A model generated the notes under the pieces. That model ran no database searches and was not told the DNA's origin. It was given only the letters and a program-made list of their open reading frames with translations. This document shows positions 27,854 to 36,378 of a stretch of DNA of 36,378 nucleotides, one piece after another; the stretch's first letter is position 1, and each line of letters opens with the position of its first letter. The stretch comes from Discostella pseudostelligera. Lineage: Eukaryota; Bacillariophyta; Thalassiosirophyceae; Thalassiosirales; Thalassiosiraceae. The stretch lies in NCBI GenBank assembly GCA_036940085.1, contig JALLBK010000186.1:1-36378 (forward strand), in the 5' to 3' direction. The position numbers were made by a program, and so were the translations under genes.

Positions 27854-28505
27854 TCACAACATCGATTGAATATTGCTATCATCCCCACTTCCAACCTTCT
27901 TCAAAGATTCTTTAAACCATTCCTGATTGCGTACGTAATGATCCGCCCCAGCCTTCAATGCATCAATCTGTTCGTCGGTCAATGTGCGAGCAACCTTCCC
28001 CTCAATACCGATCACCAATGATCCATCGGGTATGATTTTATTCTCAGATACTAGTGCATGTGCACCAATAACGCAATTTTTTCCAATAACTGATTTGTTT
28101 AGTACTGTAGCTCCAATACCAATGAGTGAATTATCACCCACAGTGCATCCGTGTAATGTCGCTCGATGTCCGACGGTGACTCCAGTTCCGATTGACAATG
28201 GTATGCCAGCGTCGGCATGCAATACAGCTCCATCTTGTATATTGGTCCTGAAAAGGTAGATAATCAACAGTTCGTCATCATGTTCATGTAAGAATGAAAT
28301 AAGAAAATCACCGCACGCAATTCAATAGCTCTCACCTTGCACCAATGGTAATGGGTTCAAGATTGTCACCCCGAACAGTGGCACCGAACCACACCGAAGC
28401 ATGTTCTTTCATTATCACATTGCCCACGACGGCAGCATTCGGAGCAACCCAACACGATGCAGCGATATTGGGCACGTATTTTCCTAGTTTGTATACTCCT
28501 TTCAT
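27854..28505 (-). CDS. Gamma-class carbonic anhydrase (left-handed beta-helix), two exons
   Basis: Exons on the minus strand are 28505-28336 and 28247-27854, with an 88-base intron from GTGAGA to TTCAG. The joined frame gives 187 residues. The hexapeptide beta-helix begins near residue 10 with WVAPNAAVVGN. The three zinc ligands of the family are present: H67 in GAVLH, H84 in VGH and H89 in TLH, with the conserved TNIQDG before them. A charged C-terminal helix follows. No import presequence is seen from the ATG used (MKGVYKLGKYVP), so the compartment is open; relatives are in complex I of mitochondria or act as YrdA/PaaY-type proteins. Activity cannot be judged from sequence because many relatives are inactive. 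The gene shares a promoter gap with MutS2. Confidence 0.9.
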
Positions 28506-28611
28506 GGTTATTCTCTGCTTTTGTTTGTTTCCTACTACCAGATGTGGGCGACGGACTCCATGTATGGTGAAGACGCCGGTGACTCGGTGACATAAAAGAT
28601 CTCTTCATCTG

Positions 28612-28640
28612 TGGCGGGAAGGTGGAGTTTTGGCGGGAAG
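28612..28640 (+). promoter_or_regulatory. Paired E2F-like sites in the gamma-CA/MutS2 bidirectional promoter
   Basis: TGGCGGGAA (28612-28620) and TTTTGGCGGGAAG (28628-28640) lie 19 bases apart in the same orientation. The gap between start codons is 317 bases, and the pair lies 107 bases from the carbonic anhydrase ATG. The remainder up to 28822 shows no other clear element. Confidence 0.5.
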
Positions 28641-28822
28641 AGAGATCATATCTGTTCCTACGTGCGAAGACGGACAGACAACTGAGTCATCACAGGTCAT
28701 CACTCCTACTCCTTCGTCCACCATGATGATGATGTCTTCACTTCGACAGCGGCGACCACGACCTGCCATTGCGGCCTGCTGTTGGCCCCGGCGCTCTGCT
28801 GCGGTCAGTCGACAAAGCGTAG

Positions 28823-31660
28823 ATGGCTGTAGATGGTATGCGGGCTGCACTCAGTTTGTCCGTCTTTTTCATACTATGGTTGCACGCAGCATCGTTGGTT
28901 GCGGCATTGTCGATCTGGCAACCGCTCACATCCTTCCGACCACATAATTATAATGATGATATCATCAAGCGACGACGCGGGTGTTTGGCTGCGATGCTAT
29001 CGACGAAGGATGAAGACTACTTTCATAATGGGATCAACGGCGATACCGTCTCAAATATTGACGTGTCATCGGAGGAAGAAGAGTCAGAGGACAAGTATCG
29101 AATACCACCCACTCTCGTGCACACATTGGATCTCGAGCCTTTGATGAATCATTTAGCAACGTATGCATGCACAAAACGAGGAAAGGAGGCAATTTTAGAT
29201 TTAGTCGCCATGCCGACCACATCATCTATCGCGTCATTACTGCAAAATAGTGGAAAGAGGATATCGCTGTTTGGTTATAAACAACAACGACAAAGACGAC
29301 AAGATTGGTATACTGAGAGGAGAATCAGTTGGCGAAACGACAAGCATGCAAGAATACTTGCCACTCCCATCATCCCCATCGCACAATCGACAGAAGAAGC
29401 CACCTCAGAATATCAACTCGTTCACGATGCAATGATGATCCTAAAGTCACAACAATCATCAAATCACGTCATTCCATTACCACCCATGTTCGACCTCTAC
29501 GATGGCGTCTCATCAACAAGTGTGGATAGCGACGATGATGAATGGGTAGATTTATGTTTGGCTCCACTTCCACCGGGGATTGATATATATCAGGAAATTG
29601 ATTTACAAACTATACTTCAGGCAGAACAGGTGATAAAATTGTTATTGAAGACGTATGAGTGGGCAACGAGTCATCAGAGTGTGCCGTTGGGTTTGGTGAA
29701 TGTTGTTCGGCAAATGGAATGCATTGACGAGGATAAGGATGGTAACAATATTACAAACGAAGATGACAACATACCTAACATCAATGTTCTCAGGGAACTT
29801 TATGTATCGCTGAAGAGATCGGTTGAGATTGTTCGCGCAGGACCATCTCTTTCAGATCCCAACAATTCCTTTTCGTATCAGTTTCAACTCACGTCCGGAA
29901 CGGGTAGATTCCCCGAGTTGGACAATCTGCGAAATAAAGAGGAACAATTGTTGAATCAAAAGAGGGATAATAGCGAGCAGTTATCTTTGGTTCGAGGAGA
30001 GATATCAATCCTTGAAGATCTTATCAAACGCAAATTGATAACGACCATGATTCGAGCTTCACGAGATGTTCAGCGCAGTATGAATACATTGGCTCGGTTG
30101 GATGTCATCTTTGCAAGGGCATCCTTTGGTTGTGATTGGGATGGATTAGTTCCTGAAATTGGAAACGAAGGTCGAATTCACGTAGAGAAATTCGTCCACC
30201 CTGTCCTTGCAATAGAAAAAGAGATTGCCGATGGCGGTGAAAAAGCTCATGTCATCACTCCTGTAGACCTTATTCTCCCTGACGCAGAAGGCTATCAGGC
30301 ACTGATTATCAGTGGTCCCAATGGCGGAGGCAAGACACTGGCGCTGAAATCGTTCGGCTTGGTAGCAATCATGGCAAAGCTTGGTCTGCCGATCACTACA
30401 TCAAGTGGTGTAGGTGATAGCAATGCTCCAATCGTTCATTACTTTGAGGATATTTTGGTGGAGGTGGGAGATTCACAAAGTATCAGAAAACAAGAGAGCA
30501 CATTGATGGCACGGTTAAACAGTTTGTCGTCTTTAATACAGAAGATAAGTTTGCCAGACTCGTCTGATACGAAACTTATCTTGCTCGATGAGTTGGGAGG
30601 AGGCACGGATCCTGCTGCTGGAAGTGCCCTTGCGCAATCAATATTGGAGAAGCTCATTTCAATAGACACTGATTGCAGGGTTGTTGCCACGACACATTCT
30701 CCGCAACTTAAAGCTTTATCCAAAACTGACAGCCGCTTTGAATCTGCATCGGTTCTAATGGGAGAGGATAAAAATCCTACATTTCATCTTCGTTACGGTA
30801 TTACGGGAGATTCATTTGCTCTGGAGGCCGCCAGAAGAGCCCGACCAACGTTACCAGAAGATGTTCTTCTTCGAGCAGCAGAGCTCATGAATGGCGGGGG
30901 CGAAGACGCAGCAAATACTCTTAAACAGTACCTGACAGCACTAGAAAAGGAACAACGGAATGCGGTCGAACTCAAAACGGAGACAGAAACAACATGGAAA
31001 GAAGTGCTTCAGTACAAAAACGACATGATCAGTAAGCTTCAAGTGTCAAGAATGCAGTTGTCACGTCTGGAAAGTCGACTAAGTAGCATATTTGACACAT
31101 TAAAACAAGATGATACTAGGGAGACATTTGAGCTCGTGGGTGACAGCCTTGAGGAACTTCGGCTGATGAAGAGAAAGTTACAGACCGAGGAAGACCTACT
31201 GTCTGAGAAAGGTCTGCAAAGAGTTCCCGATTCATACTGTTTTTATGAAGGAGAAACAGTCGTCATCATTGCGGATGGAGAGTGGGAAGGATACGATGCA
31301 ATTGTTAGGGCGGTGGATAAAGATGATCCTATGACAGTGACCGTTGTTCCAGTTGTAGACTTCTTCAGCATCGACGACGACTTACAACAAGAACCCATTG
31401 CTCTCCAACGAAGAGATCTTGCAATATTTGACATCCCCGATTGGAAATTTTCAGACTCGACAGATGTGGGTTCGAAGTCGTACTCAGCACGAAAGAGACC
31501 TGGAAGCAATGTGCTCAAGGTTTTGTCAACATTGAGCACAAGCAAAATCAAGTCCTCCACATCATACAAGACCAAAGACGAAAATACATTCATTTCAGCG
31601 AGGCAACGAAAAGCCGCAGCCGCCGCATCGAAGCAAAAGAAAGGAAATAAGAAGAAGTAA
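28823..31660 (+). CDS. MutS2-like ATPase with signal-type N terminus and no Smr domain
   Basis: The protein has 945 residues in one exon and starts at an ATG. Residues 7-30 form a hydrophobic signal ending VAALSIW, which could be the first half of a plastid presequence. The middle contains the MutS2 core helices (PTLVHTLDLEPLMNHLA, KRGKEAIL). The ATPase has Walker A SGPNGGGKT (K504), Walker B LILLDELGGGTDP (D589, E590), and TTHSPQLKALS. A coiled coil (about 700-800) follows, then a KOW-like segment (YEGETVVIIADGEWEGYDAIV). The C terminus is Lys/Ala-rich low complexity. Bacterial MutS2 ends in an Smr nuclease domain, which is missing here. Bacterial MutS2 acts on branched DNA or stalled ribosomes; the organelle role here is inferred. 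The stop is 22 bases from the SET gene stop, tail to tail. Confidence 0.9.
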   Translation: MAVDGMRAALSLSVFFILWLHAASLVAALSIWQPLTSFRPHNYNDDIIKRRRGCLAAMLSTKDEDYFHNGINGDTVSNIDVSSEEEESEDKYRIPPTLVHTLDLEPLMNHLATYACTKRGKEAILDLVAMPTTSSIASLLQNSGKRISLFGYKQQRQRRQDWYTERRISWRNDKHARILATPIIPIAQSTEEATSEYQLVHDAMMILKSQQSSNHVIPLPPMFDLYDGVSSTSVDSDDDEWVDLCLAPLPPGIDIYQEIDLQTILQAEQVIKLLLKTYEWATSHQSVPLGLVNVVRQMECIDEDKDGNNITNEDDNIPNINVLRELYVSLKRSVEIVRAGPSLSDPNNSFSYQFQLTSGTGRFPELDNLRNKEEQLLNQKRDNSEQLSLVRGEISILEDLIKRKLITTMIRASRDVQRSMNTLARLDVIFARASFGCDWDGLVPEIGNEGRIHVEKFVHPVLAIEKEIADGGEKAHVITPVDLILPDAEGYQALIISGPNGGGKTLALKSFGLVAIMAKLGLPITTSSGVGDSNAPIVHYFEDILVEVGDSQSIRKQESTLMARLNSLSSLIQKISLPDSSDTKLILLDELGGGTDPAAGSALAQSILEKLISIDTDCRVVATTHSPQLKALSKTDSRFESASVLMGEDKNPTFHLRYGITGDSFALEAARRARPTLPEDVLLRAAELMNGGGEDAANTLKQYLTALEKEQRNAVELKTETETTWKEVLQYKNDMISKLQVSRMQLSRLESRLSSIFDTLKQDDTRETFELVGDSLEELRLMKRKLQTEEDLLSEKGLQRVPDSYCFYEGETVVIIADGEWEGYDAIVRAVDKDDPMTVTVVPVVDFFSIDDDLQQEPIALQRRDLAIFDIPDWKFSDSTDVGSKSYSARKRPGSNVLKVLSTLSTSKIKSSTSYKTKDENTFISARQRKAAAAASKQKKGNKKK

Positions 31661-31682
31661 TTGCATATATGAACGAGCTTCG

Positions 31683-33590
31683 CTACCCTAGCTTCCGACG
31701 TTTGGTGTCTTCATTTACATCCTCAACTTCACGCTTGCCACCGTTCTCAGTGCCTTTACCCTCACTTCCTTTCTTCCATGCATCTCTCAGCGCAACCACC
31801 ACCTCCTGCATTCGTTCATTCTCGAATCTTTCGGCATACCCTTCCACCTTCTCTATCCACGTCGATCCATACTGTTGTGACTTTTCATCTCCCAGCCCCA
31901 CCAACGTTTGTGCCAGTGCTATTGTGTAATCAAACAACCAATGAGCAGGGTGCAACTTCAAACCCAATGAAGTGGCGAATTTGTACGCCTTGTCAAGACC
32001 ATCGGCTGCCTCGGCTATTTCCACATACATATCCTCCATCATTTCTCTATCCTTTTTGGCATTTGACATCATGGTAGTGTGGATAGATGCAAGTGACTCT
32101 TCCATCACATGCAAGTTCATAAAATGTGTCGTCCAATGACGAGATCCGCAAATGGAAGTGGCCATTTGGAGGAATTGACGGTCCATATCTTGTTCTGACT
32201 CGGTATCATTGTCACCACCGCCGCCATTCATCTTACCAATCGATTCGAGACGTTCATACACCTTCTCCTCTGCCATACACATGTATTTGATAGCGTTGCC
32301 CTCTTTCTTCTTCGTCATGGAACCGCCATCGCCATCGAGGATTACTCGGATAGTTCCTTTGCAGCTTGAACAATACATAGAACGCTCCGTGGGCGTTAGT
32401 CCATTTCGTGGAATGGCATAGCATACCTTGAATCCATTTTCTTCATCGCCATCTTCATCCAACATGACGTCATCATCGAGGTATCGTCCACTACGAGGGT
32501 GGCATGTTGGACAGGGAATGCAAGATGCCACATCGTCGCCACTACTGATCTTTGTCGTTGAACACTGTCCATCACTCCTATCTCCATTGATGCCGTCAAT
32601 AGCATTATCAGCAACAGCAATACTGCATCGTGAACAACCACATACAAAATGTTTATTGGCACGTAATATCCGCTGACGTATGGAATAACCCGCAAACAAG
32701 TATTTCCCAAGATAACTAATGGTAATTTCCTCTCCAGGGGCGATATCGCAGGCTGCTTTAAGGATTGATACATCCTGCTGTTTTGTTTCTGTGTTGTTGC
32801 TGCTGCTGCTGCTGTATCCCTCGAGGACGACTGCATTGGGATTGCAACTGTGATTGACACGGCTTAATCGATGATATATCCGTCCTCCCTCGAAGGCATT
32901 GCAGGAGTAAATGAGAAGGATCTGTATCATATTCTCCTTCGTGGTATCATTTTTCAGTAGGTTGCCAAGGGCACTGTTTGGAGTACACATCGATTCGCAG
33001 CATTTCACTGCCAATTTGGCCAATTCTATCGCATCTTCTTCATCGTAACGACCATGTTGTTTCTCATCGGTATTGGTGCATGAAATTGACGGATGGTACA
33101 ATTCCAAAAGTTTTGAAAGTGTCTCCTCCGACGGTGGATGCATAGCATACGCAGCAAGTGCCAATATCATCCCACGAAGTTTATTGATACGTGACTCGTC
33201 GATAATTGTATCTTTTGAATTGGATTTGGAATGCAGTTGTTTTTGTACACTTGGCGGCAGTACGAGATCATTCAGAGTCAATGAATCTTTGATGGTGGTG
33301 GTGCTGGTCAATGAAGTGGGTGCAAATTGAGATCGACATGATGGGACTGGTACTCTCTCCGACGTTGACAAGGTATCTGATGTTGATGCTGCCGCGGTCA
33401 TGGTGGAAGTGTTGTTGGCGGCATTCGCGTCAGAGGCAGCCGATGATGCAGATAAGACGAGCAGCGGAGACTCGACGAGAATGACATCGCCTTCGCGGTA
33501 GGCGGTAGTTGCGAACAGCCCATATTGATCATGGGGCTGGAAGCTGTCGGACGTGACGATGTTGTTGGAGAGAGAGCGTACTTCCGCCAT
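31683..33590 (-). CDS. SET-domain protein, SMYD/SET5-like, without MYND finger
   Basis: The ATG at 33590 (MAEVRSL) gives 635 residues. An upstream in-frame ATG at 33680 would add 30 basic residues but lies only 42 bases from the promoter motifs. The split SET domain begins QYGLFATTAYREGDVILVESP, continues after a Ser/Thr-rich insertion of roughly 230 residues with IYHRLSRVNHSCNPNAVV (the AdoMet and lysine-channel motif NHSCNPN), and ends GEEITISYLG. A post-SET cluster CGCSRC follows, then further Cys pairs (CIPCPTC, YCSSC) that may bind zinc. The C-terminal 200 residues are helical, TPR-like, as in SMYD proteins. Members methylate lysines on histones or other proteins; the target here is unknown. 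Confidence 0.85.
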   Translation of the reverse strand: MAEVRSLSNNIVTSDSFQPHDQYGLFATTAYREGDVILVESPLLVLSASSAASDANAANNTSTMTAAASTSDTLSTSERVPVPSCRSQFAPTSLTSTTTIKDSLTLNDLVLPPSVQKQLHSKSNSKDTIIDESRINKLRGMILALAAYAMHPPSEETLSKLLELYHPSISCTNTDEKQHGRYDEEDAIELAKLAVKCCESMCTPNSALGNLLKNDTTKENMIQILLIYSCNAFEGGRIYHRLSRVNHSCNPNAVVLEGYSSSSSNNTETKQQDVSILKAACDIAPGEEITISYLGKYLFAGYSIRQRILRANKHFVCGCSRCSIAVADNAIDGINGDRSDGQCSTTKISSGDDVASCIPCPTCHPRSGRYLDDDVMLDEDGDEENGFKVCYAIPRNGLTPTERSMYCSSCKGTIRVILDGDGGSMTKKKEGNAIKYMCMAEEKVYERLESIGKMNGGGGDNDTESEQDMDRQFLQMATSICGSRHWTTHFMNLHVMEESLASIHTTMMSNAKKDREMMEDMYVEIAEAADGLDKAYKFATSLGLKLHPAHWLFDYTIALAQTLVGLGDEKSQQYGSTWIEKVEGYAERFENERMQEVVVALRDAWKKGSEGKGTENGGKREVEDVNEDTKRRKLG

Positions 33591-33721
33591 TATATCATCA
33601 CTATTATTGTAGATACTTCGTCTATCGGCTTGGGTTGGACGCCATGGTCGACAGCAAAGTGAGTGTTTTTTGCGTCGCATTGATTGGTGTTGGTGGTCCT
33701 CGTGCTTCCATGTGGCAATTA

Positions 33722-33752
33722 TTTGGCGGGAGATTTCGGAATATGGCGGGAA
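33722..33752 (+). promoter_or_regulatory. Paired E2F-like sites in the SET/MFS bidirectional promoter
   Basis: TTTGGCGGGA (33722-33731) and ATGGCGGGAA (33743-33752) lie 21 bases apart in the same orientation, in the 346-base gap between start codons at 33590 and 33937. Nothing else is evident in the gap. Confidence 0.5.
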
Positions 33753-33936
33753 CGGACAAAGTGCATCATTGTGGTGTTACAACGCACCAAAAAAATGGCT
33801 GTGACAATGACGACGAAGTCCGATGATCAATATCAATACCACCTATCACCTATCTTATGTCCAATGCCCATGCCTCAATAGTGTGTGATCAAAGTACACC
33901 CCTTTATTCTTCATTGTCAAAGTTGCCAAAGATAGT

Positions 33937-36045
33937 ATGGTGCGATCGCGTCGGCAAAACCACGCTGCGGCGAACAATGACACAAGCCGATGCACCGCCA
34001 CCGCCACACCGAGAGATTTTGACGACGTCGGCGTCATTGTCTATCGCGACCATCCCACTATTGATGATGAGTTCGCTCACGGTAAACCATGTTGTGCTGT
34101 AGATAATGAGCATTCCAATCTTTCCATTGAACAAAACAATGACGAAGATGAACATGATCAAACAATGACATTGTACGATGATGATGACGACGATGATGAT
34201 CACGCCCATTACAACGCCTCCACTCTTCATAGTAGAGACACTCGACAACATCAACCCATCTACACACCCCAATTATTCATATCACATCCCCATCTAGCCG
34301 TCCTACCAGTAATCCTACTCGAATTTTTATCATTGGCCATTACACGTGCAGTGCTGCCCTCGTTACTTTTGCAACGGTATGGTTCTAAAACGTATATCAT
34401 CATGGGATTAGCGGAATGTGTTCGTGGAATATTGGCATTCTTAACTTGTCCATTGTTTGGTAAATTGAGTGATATTTGGGGCAGACGACCATGCTTACTA
34501 ATTACGGTGCTGGGCACGTTGGCACCAGTCTGTTCGCTGGCTTTTTGGAAGGTGAATGATAATGATTCGTTTTCTACAGACATTATCCATTCGACAATGC
34601 AAGTCGAAGCAGAAGAAACGACAATCTTGAATGAGATCGATGGTGATCATATACTACTAGATGGGATAGATGCTGGGGAAGCATCAGGCGGGCAGTGGTA
34701 TTTCAGACCGCAGTCGGACAGCAACATGGATCCTGCGACACTGCGCATCGATGTCTTTGTCTTCCTACTTGCATTGTCCGGAATGTGTTCATCTACCTTC
34801 ACACTGACATTCGCTTACATTTCGGATGTGGTCAAAGATCGTGATGGGAGGGTTGCGGCATACGGATTGGCATTGGCGACCTTTGGGTTGAGTTTTACAA
34901 TTGGTCCATTGTTGGGTGGGTACCTTGCCAATGTCGATAGTCAAGGACATGGACATGGTGGTCAAAACTGGATGAGAATTTTTCATTTGGATGATGATGA
35001 GAATGATATTGATGGAATGGACAACGACACATCATCTTCTCATTCGTTTGGTTCAAAGAACTCGGATATTCATCCGCTTGGGCAGCATCGAGTATTCCTG
35101 ACCTCCTTGAGTCTGGCACTCTTAGATATGTTCTACATTCATTTCCTCTTGCCGGAAAGTCTAAATAGCAAAAAAGACGAGATGGAAAATACATCAGCAC
35201 TCGTGGATGTTAGCATGGATAGTAGAAGTGATGGAATAGAATTTGTCGACATTACTAGCACACCATCATCGACGGCCGTGGCTGCTACCTCGAGTATGTC
35301 CAATGTGGCATTGCCAGCAGGAGTGGGCGTCTCACGTCGAGCATCTTCATCTTGGTGGAATCCATTCGATTCTGTCCGATATCTAACGATGGACCCATTG
35401 CTATCAACAATTGGGCGTGTCACATTTTTCTACTACACCGCACTTCACGCGGTAGTGTCTACGCTCATTCTCTATGCCACACGGCAATTTCATCTTGGAC
35501 CTCAACGGCTCGGTGAATTAATGGCAGCATTGGGTCTATCTACAATGGTATCCGAGGCAGTATTGGTGCGCATTGCCATTCCGCTCTTTGGGGAAACTCG
35601 TTGCATGAGGATTGGACTTGCATCGTTTACATTGCAATGTGTTTTGCTGGCAGTGGCGGATTCCCCGTGGCAATTGTTCACCTGCGCATTTTTGGCCATG
35701 GGTGGCAATTTAGTGTATCCCTCCGTGTCGTCGTTGGTGTCTTCGTCGGTACGACCAGATATGGTAGGGCGTGCGCTTGGGGCAGTTAATGGAGTGAAGT
35801 CCTTGACCGAAGGAATCGGACCTCTTATTTTTGGAACTGTAAGTAGTTGGTATTGCTTATATTTCTTCAATCATGAAGCAGCCCTCATCAACCTTTTTCG
35901 CTTTCACTAGCTCTTAACCATGAGCGAGAATGATAGACTGCCAGGCTGGCCATACTTCTTGGCAGCGTTGTTTATCGTTTTTGCATATCGATCGGCTAGA
36001 GATTTACCCGATCAAAACTGCCAATCCACCTATTCGGGGTATTAG
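33937..36045 (+). CDS. Major facilitator transporter, MFSD14 (HIAT1)/TetA-like, two exons
   Basis: Exons are 33937-35838 and 35911-36045. The 72-base intron runs from GTAAGT to CACTAG. Splicing replaces a dead end with LLTMSENDRLPGWPYFLAALFIVFAYRSARDLPD, which supplies the twelfth helix, and gives 678 residues. The N-terminal 105 residues are an acidic and His-rich cytosolic tail with a run of Asp. The loop between helices 2 and 3 has FGKLSDIWGRRP, the MFS signature. The C-terminal half (GNLVYPSVSSLVSSSVRP, GRALGAVNGVKSLTEGIGP) matches the TetA/MFSD14 group. Long acidic or Ser-rich loops are inserted between helices 3-4 and 6-7. The substrate is unknown; MFSD14 proteins are in Golgi and endosomes, TetA exports drugs. 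Confidence 0.88.
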
Positions 36046-36103
36046 GGAATCCCTTGCATTTTTTTTGGACTAACTAATTTGGTAAAATAGGGACAATCTT
36101 TTC

Positions 36104-36342
36104 TTACTCAATTGTAGTTTTCAACCAACTTTTGCAATTTGAAGGTGCGTGAATATCATTCCATATGTCGGTAATCGAGTGCACGTAATACGATGATGTG
36201 TCGTCCATTTCGGCGACCCTTCCTTCACCAAAAACAAGCTCAAGTGCACTTGCAGACGATGTGAAGCAGGGAGGGCAAAGGGGTTGGCAACTCGACGATT
36301 GCAGCGGCAATTGAAGATATTCAGCCACCAAGGGCGAGAGTC
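36104..36342 (-). CDS. 3' terminal exon of an unknown gene running off the window
   Basis: The frame is open from a likely splice acceptor (AACACTGTAG, preceded by a CTGAC branch-point-like word at 36361-36365) to the stop at 36104-36106. It would encode about 78 residues: LSPLVAEYLQLPLQSS, then a Cys-rich CQPLCPPC, then a Trp-containing C terminus. No family is recognised. An in-frame stop lies just upstream of the acceptor, so the frame cannot extend as one exon. Position 58 bases from the MFS stop, tail to tail, fits the layout of the whole window. The gene may be spurious. Confidence 0.35.
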
Positions 36343-36378
36343 CTACAGTGTTAAGCGGTAGTCAGCAATGGCCGTGGC

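Overview
The window looks like nuclear DNA from a diatom, or a close stramenopile relative. The reasons are: short GT-AG introns of 72 to 122 bases; densely packed genes; several proteins that begin with a signal peptide followed by an A-F cleavage motif like the diatom plastid ASAFAP signal; an MGDG synthase; and a secreted Cys-repeat protein with RXL processing motifs. The species cannot be told from the sequence alone. I support 18 genes, of which the last is a fragment at the right edge. Five have introns that I could place from splice sites and protein continuity.

From left to right: an ArfGAP domain fused to an alpha/beta hydrolase (132-1838, +); a HAD phosphatase resembling the thiamin-phosphate phosphatase part of plant TH2, with a plastid presequence (1906-3384, -); a JMJD8-like JmjC protein with three exons (5188-6622, +); an unrecognised plastid-type protein (6812-7597, -); a giant GRIP-domain golgin with a 137-residue tandem repeat (7993-14487, +); a secretory or plastid alpha/beta hydrolase (14868-16163, -); D-aminoacyl-tRNA deacylase (16453-17073, +); a His/Asn-rich secreted protein (17360-18226, -); an SMR-family small transporter (18793-19308, +); a Cys-repeat secreted protein broken by an in-frame TAA (20366-21235, +); dihydroorotate dehydrogenase (21913-23436, +); MGDG synthase (23569-25626, -); a plastid YqgE/AlgH (DUF179) protein (26100-27754, +); gamma-carbonic anhydrase (27854-28505, -); a MutS2-like ATPase (28823-31660, +); a SMYD-like SET protein (31683-33590, -); an MFSD14-like transporter (33937-36045, +); and the 3' exon of an unknown gene (36104-36342, -).

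The genes alternate strand almost perfectly: 15 of 17 neighbouring pairs switch. The convergent gaps are short (22 to 380 bases) and the divergent gaps act as shared promoters. Five of the seven divergent gaps carry an E2F-like TGGCGGGAA or TTTTGGCGCGAAAA motif, usually as a same-orientation pair 16 to 31 bases apart. I saw the motif in no convergent gap. The only break in the alternation is the 19.3-21.9 kb interval, which also holds a 7-bp minisatellite with an unresolved base and the Cys-repeat gene with the in-frame stop. That interval looks like the one fast-evolving patch in an otherwise housekeeping region.

The genes do not form one pathway. Recurring themes are plastid function (MGDG synthase, YqgE protein, HAD phosphatase, possibly MutS2), Golgi and secretory traffic (ArfGAP fusion, GRIP golgin, JMJD8-like protein), and a possible shared cell-cycle input through the E2F-like sites.
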